A stretch of 64,000 bases of DNA from Undaria pinnatifida (taxonomy: Eukaryota; Sar; Phaeophyceae; Laminariales; Alariaceae), in assembly GCA_012845835.1 (NCBI GenBank), contig JABAKD010000017.1:7649600-7713599 (forward strand), written 5' to 3'. The notes beneath the pieces were generated by a model. The model was given only the letters and a program-made list of their open reading frames with translations. It was not told the DNA's origin and made no database searches. Shown here piece after piece: positions 59,101 to 64,000 of the stretch. Positions within the stretch are counted from its first letter, which is position 1. Every line of letters begins with the position of its first letter. The translations under genes and the position numbers were made by a program.

Positions 59101-60873
59101 TGCGTCAATATCGTTTGAAATGCTGAACCCGCGATGTATCCATTTTCGTAAAGGTGGTATGCAGCGCTGGACACCACCGTATTTGCCCCATCGTCCTTCT
59201 CGAAACCACCACGGTGCTCTAAGGTACCACAATCCTCTATGATGTCAGTTTTCTCTGAGACACCCTCACCCATGAAAGGAGCGACTGTCTGCCAAGATAT
59301 TTTTTAAAAAAGAAAAAAAAAATCGAGGACGTCAGCCGTGAGTTCGACGAATTTCAGGTCAATACTAATTGTTTTGGCTATCTATGCTCATGCACTTGTC
59401 GTGGCTACGCCGCTGGGCGATACAGTTTCTGGTTATGTGAACGCTGTGATGACGCCTTTGTCAACATATACATGGCTCAGAAACATACATGGCTTCGTGT
59501 ATACGGTGTTTGGGTTCACGAAAGAGTCACGTACCGCGAACGGAGTATGGCAAACATCCTCTTGCCGAGGTGGTCACTGCAATAGGTGTTCTCCACCAAG
59601 ATACAGGGAGGCCATCGTGAGTGGAGCGTACAATCGCATTCTAAACGAGCTCGTGATTACAGGTTTTTGTTTACTGGTTTACTGAATGATCACTGCATCA
59701 GGTGCTCAACTGGGTAAAATGTACTATTAGTCGGCGCATGCCGCGATGGACCCGATGTAGAGGTCTATATGTTTTTGCTAGACGCGCATGCTGCGGTAAA
59801 GGTGTACAACTTCAATTTTGTGGCTCCGCTCTTTTCATTCAGGTGCTTTTTGGAAGATTCGAAACTGACTTTGAGACAAATCAAAGTATAACTCGATGAA
59901 CGCTTCCACACGGCCTACTGGTAGTAGAGATGTGTAACGAAAAATGTTGCAAAAGCACTAATGACTGCTGTAGTAGTTGTATTTCAGAGATGTTGGGTAG
60001 TCGGAACCTCATCGTAAGCCCAAAAAAGCAATGGGCTAACATCGCTACCGCCACCGTGGCACGACTTGTTAGCAGAACATCCGGCACCGTAATTATGCAC
60101 GCGTTGAGTAAAACACGCACTAAAGCATCTGGCGCAGATCATTCCGATACCCCGAAGAGCTAGTAGTGCCACTGTCTTGGCCGTCGTGTGTAGAATGAGC
60201 TTGCTTCAGCATCGTTCACCAAGAAAAACATTCCCGTAGAGAATACAACCTACGGGAATAACATGGGAATTCCACGCAAGAAGTCCAACCCCATTCTGTA
60301 TCTACCTACGTACTTCCCGCTAGTCATCGATCCTGTCCACCTGCCGGCCTTGATCCCAATTTTACCTATGAGTTGACTGGAGGCGCGTGTTACGATAGCA
60401 GTAGCACGTTTTGGCTGAATGCATTTCCGAGCGCCGAAGCTCGTTATCGTAATAGAGGCGGGATTCTTGTATAAATTTCATTTTTGTCGCTGCTTGCCTA
60501 GGTCATGGGGTGGTTTTGTGTACCTCGGGTTGCACTTTTGTTTTCTCAAGTTTTTGGTGTTCGTGTGAGGCATAGAGCTCCTGTGAAGTTCAATCGCACT
60601 TTATATTGTACAATGTGTCTGAAAAACAGTCTGACGCTCTCCCACACGATTGAAGAATCATATGCATACCCAAGCGAACCCCATAGTCGACGGCTGTCAC
60701 AGGTTCAAGACTACAGCTACAAGCCTCTAATCAACGGATTTCTCCGCTCGTGACGTACCATGTATGAGAAGACATGGCTGCTCGATTGGTTCGTGATGCA
60801 ACTGTAGGATATCTGGATCCCGGTTGACGGTTCCTCTGTCTCAGAATTGACCAGGAATATGTAAAGCCATTCG
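56141..60873 (-). CDS. membrane-protein family, copy 1 (four joined exons)
   Basis: Minus-strand exons: C1 60,759-60,873 (acceptor TATACAG; EWLYIFLVN, TGIQISYSCI, HVFSYM; donor GTACGT); D1 58,944-59,288 (115 codons; acceptor TTGGCAG, donor GTAAGT; GFKWSVHILCRRQGIG, SYKALSLTSSVYRDK); A1 57,874-58,009 (YPYAYLEAQMQQEPDSWEII, then VGEIIGSIGGFW; donor GTAGGT); B1 56,141-56,406 (DFILILWPIFFVAATR, then KPRNFKR and a Gln/Thr-rich tail; donor GTGCGT). Phases join without a break: C1 and D1 in 0, A1 to B1 in phase 1. Gly-Gly-Phe-Trp before a hydrophobic run suggests an extracellular or lumenal region (C1-A1), one membrane span and a basic cytoplasmic tail. I do not recognise a named family; receptor or channel roles would be guesses. 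All Gln codons are CAA/CAG. Confidence 0.7.
57165..58380. repeat. MITE-H cluster in gene introns
   Basis: Inverted left-type ends (CAACGTGCTAC...GAGGTTGCACC...TTTCTGAG.TTCCTC) occur at 57,172-57,240 and 57,390-57,465. Right-type ends (GGAGC.CCG.CATTCAGAAAA...GCAGCACGCGTC) lie at 57,575-57,660, 57,700-57,775 and 58,300-58,378. 57,390-57,660 could be one complete element of about 270 bp. Confidence 0.55.
57270..57345. repeat. (CAA)n microsatellite
   Basis: Interrupted CAA array inside the MITE-H cluster. The Gln-rich frame over it is an artefact. Confidence 0.95.
59326..59366 (+). repeat. 41-bp exact copy of a segment at 13,042-13,082
   Basis: AGGACGTCAGCCGTGAGTTC... to ...TTTCAGGTCAATACT is identical at the two sites, with no similarity on either side. 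It lies 38 bases from the D1 acceptor. In both places one frame reads DVSREFDEFQ. Confidence 0.85.
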
Positions 60874-60879
60874 CTGTAT

Positions 60880-61330
60880 ACACGTCAAATGCGGGGGCGG
60901 TGGGAGCGGGGGGAACCCGGGGCGACAAGGTCAAGGTCATCGTACATCGTCCGCGACAGCATCGCGGCATGTAGTTGAAAAAAGGGTCGAGCTGGGCAAA
61001 CGAACAAACTACACATACGGAGTAACATGAACAAACGCCCCCTCACCCATCACGGATGGGGACACGTCACGGCGCGACTAGAAATATATACAGCTGGTAT
61101 ACGCGGAGATACTGGGAGTGGGGTGAACACACGGGGGCGATAAGCCCACCGTATCGTTTTGCGACAACGAAACTGCCGTTGAGCAAAGAAATCCGGGCAT
61201 AAGACAACACCTGCATACGATCGCATCGGTGGACTGTGGATATCTCGTAGCAGCCGCCGTAGCATCTATCAAAGAAGAAGTCCGTGGATACAAGGGTGGT
61301 AAGGTCACTCTATCGTTCATGACAACATCG
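60880..61330. repeat. degenerate ~190-240-bp repeat
   Basis: GGTCA.C.TATCGTT..GACAACATCGCGG-like blocks recur near 60,930, 61,150 and 61,300 with G-rich leaders. Confidence 0.4.
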
Positions 61331-61693
61331 CGGTGTTTGGAACAAGGAACGAACTATTAATAGTAATTCCAAATTGTTGTGTGGCAGGTGGATAAATAAC
61401 CAGCGGCTTTCAAGGAAAAGCTTCGACATACACAGGAGCTAGCTCAAGGGCTCCCATTCCAACGGCCCCTCTACCCTCCCGTCCGAATGGAGTCCTTTTA
61501 CTTGGCAGCTATCTGTCGGGACTGAAATATTAGAACCGTTTAGGTCGGAAATTCATATACGAACGGCCCTTAGACTTAAGTCTAGCGCGGTACGCTGTAA
61601 AAATATCCCCTTCCCTTTGCCACCACAAAAATGTTACGCCGTCAAATTCCCGCCTATTTGTTGCCTGAAAACTAACGTGAATTACGCGCTAAA

Positions 61694-61960
61694 GTGGACG
61701 CGAGCTACGGTGGTGATGGTGCGGTACTCCCCATGCCGATCACATACCGAGCATGGGCCACTCCATCTAGCGGATGTTTTAGTCCCTCGTTCACAAAAGG
61801 ATTTCAACTATTAGTGTCGGCGCAGAGGGTAACAGATTTTTTCACGGAGGTGCAAATCGCGCAAGCGGAAAGCATTAACACCACAGAGACACAGGGGCCA
61901 CTGACGTGGGCCGTTGAAGTGACCTCTCTACTATACAGTATAACCTTGATCAGTTGTTGA
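61694..61960 (+). other. unassigned plus-strand open frame
   Basis: The frame reads SYGGDGAVLPMPITYRAW and ends in LLYSITLISC. Composition is plausible, but it is opposite to the gene that surrounds it and has no recognised motif. Confidence 0.2.
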
Positions 61961-62037
61961 CTTCGATAACAATTCGCACCGATGTGCTCGCTTTCCCTCG
62001 CTCTGTCTTCTAATACATCGAGCACAAACCATCACAC

Positions 62038-62222
62038 CCAACCACGGAACAGTCAGGCCACCCCGACTTGATATTTGCTAACATGGCATAGTACGCCCCT
62101 ACTACCGACCTTCTAGGAGGCGAGGAAGACTCCGTGTAAACTAACCTGTGAGCCTCCCAGCTCTCCCCTCCGGCAACGCACGTGTTAGACGCGCCGGGAC
62201 CTCCACCCGGATACCAAGACGC
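62038..62222 (-). CDS. candidate upstream exon X2 of membrane-protein copy 1
   Basis: After the acceptor TTGATGCAG the frame reads ASWYPGGGPGASNTCV, then GAYYAMLANIKSGWPDC. With the weak donor GTGTGA it ends in phase 2, which is what exon C1 needs. Cys, Trp and Gly content fits an extracellular segment. Assignment rests on strand, phase and order only. Confidence 0.35.
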
Positions 62223-62279
62223 CTGCATCAATCGCAGTTAAGACACTGATTACAGTCAGATTACAATAAATAGCACACA

Positions 62280-63310
62280 CACCATTTCAGTTAGATTACA
62301 TGAGATACGGGATGTTCCGGCGGCGACACCGGCGGTGTTCGATATGACGGTGTTTGCGGGACACCAAACTTGGTTCGGTAAGAAAATATGGGATGCGAGT
62401 ATTGGAACCGACGAATGCCATATTACCCAAGGTCAACTCGCTCCACCAGAAGCTAGGTTAGATTAAAACCTCCAACCGTTTTCAGAAATTCTAACCCACT
62501 ATTTCTTGGGTTCGGTAGGCCTTGGGATGTGGCGTTCGTCGGTTTCAATATTGTTGTTTCATGCTTTTTACTACACAACCACGTTTGGTACATAGCGACC
62601 GGCTATCGCTGTTCAAAACGAGGCCAGAAAATGCGGCGCAACGCATGAGTCAATGGAATTCGAGTCAGCACACGATGGCACTACGTGGCCTTTTAATAAC
62701 TGTATTGGTGGATGACCCTACCCTCCCCCCCAGCCCATACGATTACCCCTCCGCCCCAACCGGTTCCGGCAGCATAGCATGATTCGTACCCACGAGGGGG
62801 GGCACATCACGTCGCGGGTATACACAATCGCGACCGTGCCAGGCGGGGGCTTGACCTGAAAGGTAAATGACGAGTGTCTGCTTCCGCCTTTCCTATGACC
62901 AAATACCTACGTCTCGTGTTGAGGGCTCGCATTCATCAGCGCGAAGACAAAAGGATTTTACTCGCTCAACAACGTCGTTTCCACGTGAAACGGAAAAACA
63001 CGATGATATGTTATTGCAAGGAAAGGGTGGTTGTGGTCTACTCTTCTAGAGCTGAAGTGACGTTTTCGGGAACACTATACACAATTTAAAATAGTGTGAG
63101 AGAAAAAGGGTTAAGATGCGTGCGGAAGACATCCCCCCAGTGTGTACCTTGTTGGCCCCAGGTCAGTATCATTTCGCACACCCCAAAAACCCGTTGGTTA
63201 TTTACAGTACAGTAGAGGTCCTTTAATAGTGCTGGTTTCGAGAAAAGGCGCCGTCTGTCGCGGCATTGCCGGTAAAATCGCTTGCCACAGATGATAACCA
63301 CCTCCCATGA
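62280..63310. other. no recognised gene; small plus frames
   Basis: 62,874-63,089 (71 codons, very basic, RARIHQREDKRILLAQQRR) and 62,522-62,782 are open but unsupported. Confidence 0.2.
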
Positions 63311-63557
63311 ATGGTAGCCTGCGGAGTAGTGTCCATTAACCTAGTAGTGCCGGGCGTGTTTGGCTGGGACACGCCAGCAGTTCTCAGGGACGTCTACCGT
63401 ACCCCTACTGTAGCGCGTGACAAAGAGGCGTACGGTACGACGGCTTTGATTGCAGATGCTACAGGATGTGTGTGTTTTGGATCGTCGCGGCGTCGACCCT
63501 GCAGCTTTCAAGGCTATGTAGACGTTCAGTTCGTGTTTGCTATCTCTTCCAGCTCAC

Positions 63558-63692
63558 GTTGACCTTGAAGTAGTCCAGATCTTCAGTGGCGTTCCGCTCT
63601 TCCCCCAAGAAAGGTTTCACCTCTGACGTCTTGAACTCCCAACACCAGCCCTTCTGCTCGCACAAAGGCACACGCACGGTGAGTGGGTTCCA
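63558..63692 (-). CDS. candidate upstream exon X1 of membrane-protein copy 1
   Basis: The minus-strand frame reads LCEQKGWCWEFKTSEVKPFL, then NATEDLDYFKVN, and ends in phase 0 at donor GTGAGC. The upstream acceptor could not be fixed, so the left limit is approximate. NAT is a possible glycosylation site, consistent with an extracellular role. A plus-strand frame (63,586-63,888) overlaps but looks less protein-like. Confidence 0.35.
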
Positions 63693-64000
63693 TGACGGGG
63701 GTCGTTATCTACTTCACCCATTCCATTTTTTGACGAAAAGGTTTCTGCCTGACGAAGCTCCGTGGTTGGAGTGTCTTCTGGTTTACGTGCCATACCTAGG
63801 GGTCGCTGGAATTTTTATCGGAGTCCGCGTTCGGTTTTCTCGAAGCAAACGGATGGGTGAGGTGGAGATAAACAGACAGTCTTCGTAAAAAAAATATGAC
63901 GAGCATAACCAAAAGGCAGGTAGTAGGGAGTGTCGAACAAGGCAACACAAGAAGCAATGAAATGCTCCGGGATAGCGTTGCGCAGGGCTTGTCGAAGTGT

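Overview
This window looks like nuclear DNA from an intron-rich, repeat-dense eukaryote. In 64 kb there is no long uninterrupted reading frame. Every protein-like stretch is short, ends at GT..AG-type junctions (donors such as GTAAGT, GTGAGT, GTGCGT, GTACGT) and is separated by introns of about 0.13 kb to several kb. Satellites, homopolymers and dispersed repeats fill the rest. This style fits a large algal or other protist genome, possibly a stramenopile, but no rRNA, tRNA or marker gene confirms a lineage.

1-7.5 kb is repeat territory: dispersed-repeat fragments, a 258-bp tandem duplication and an about 575-bp (CCCGA)n array. 7,535-14,291 is the clearest discrete object: a 6.76-kb mobile element with 114/115-bp terminal inverted repeats (5 mismatches and 1 indel) and a perfect 7-bp target duplication, CTATTGA. 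Inside is a decayed multi-exon gene with a DEDDy 3'-5' exonuclease half (motifs II and III visible, motif I not found) joined to a C-terminal region with a GVPLYY...RCVR signature. I recognise this only from general knowledge as an exonuclease-bearing, transposon-like family.

16-31.7 kb is mostly minisatellites, poly-C/poly-G runs and a composite dispersed repeat. Candidate exons include a minus-strand polyQ exon.

The main host-type signal is a family of membrane-protein genes on the minus strand. Copy 1 (core 56.1-60.9 kb) has four exons whose phases join cleanly into an extracellular-type region followed by one hydrophobic segment. Candidate upstream exons lie at 62.0-62.2 and 63.6 kb, and downstream ones at 53.1-53.2 and 46.9-47.2 kb. 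Copy 2 (32.6-38.1 kb) has the same four exons in the same order but with frame breaks. Copy 3 is a single frameshifted exon at 22.5-22.7 kb. Their introns hold many short inverted-repeat elements, including one complete 246-bp element with a 4-bp target duplication (33,160-33,405).

39-44.7 kb holds a degenerate minisatellite, a TTG array, a purine-only tract and two composite repeat blocks. 47.3-48.4 kb holds two arrays built on a GGAAGCTTCC-type palindrome and a 37-bp hairpin unit repeated four times. 51.4-52.6 kb is a decayed minus-strand copia-type gag. Taken together: a gene-poor region in which one membrane-protein family is embedded in transposon debris.
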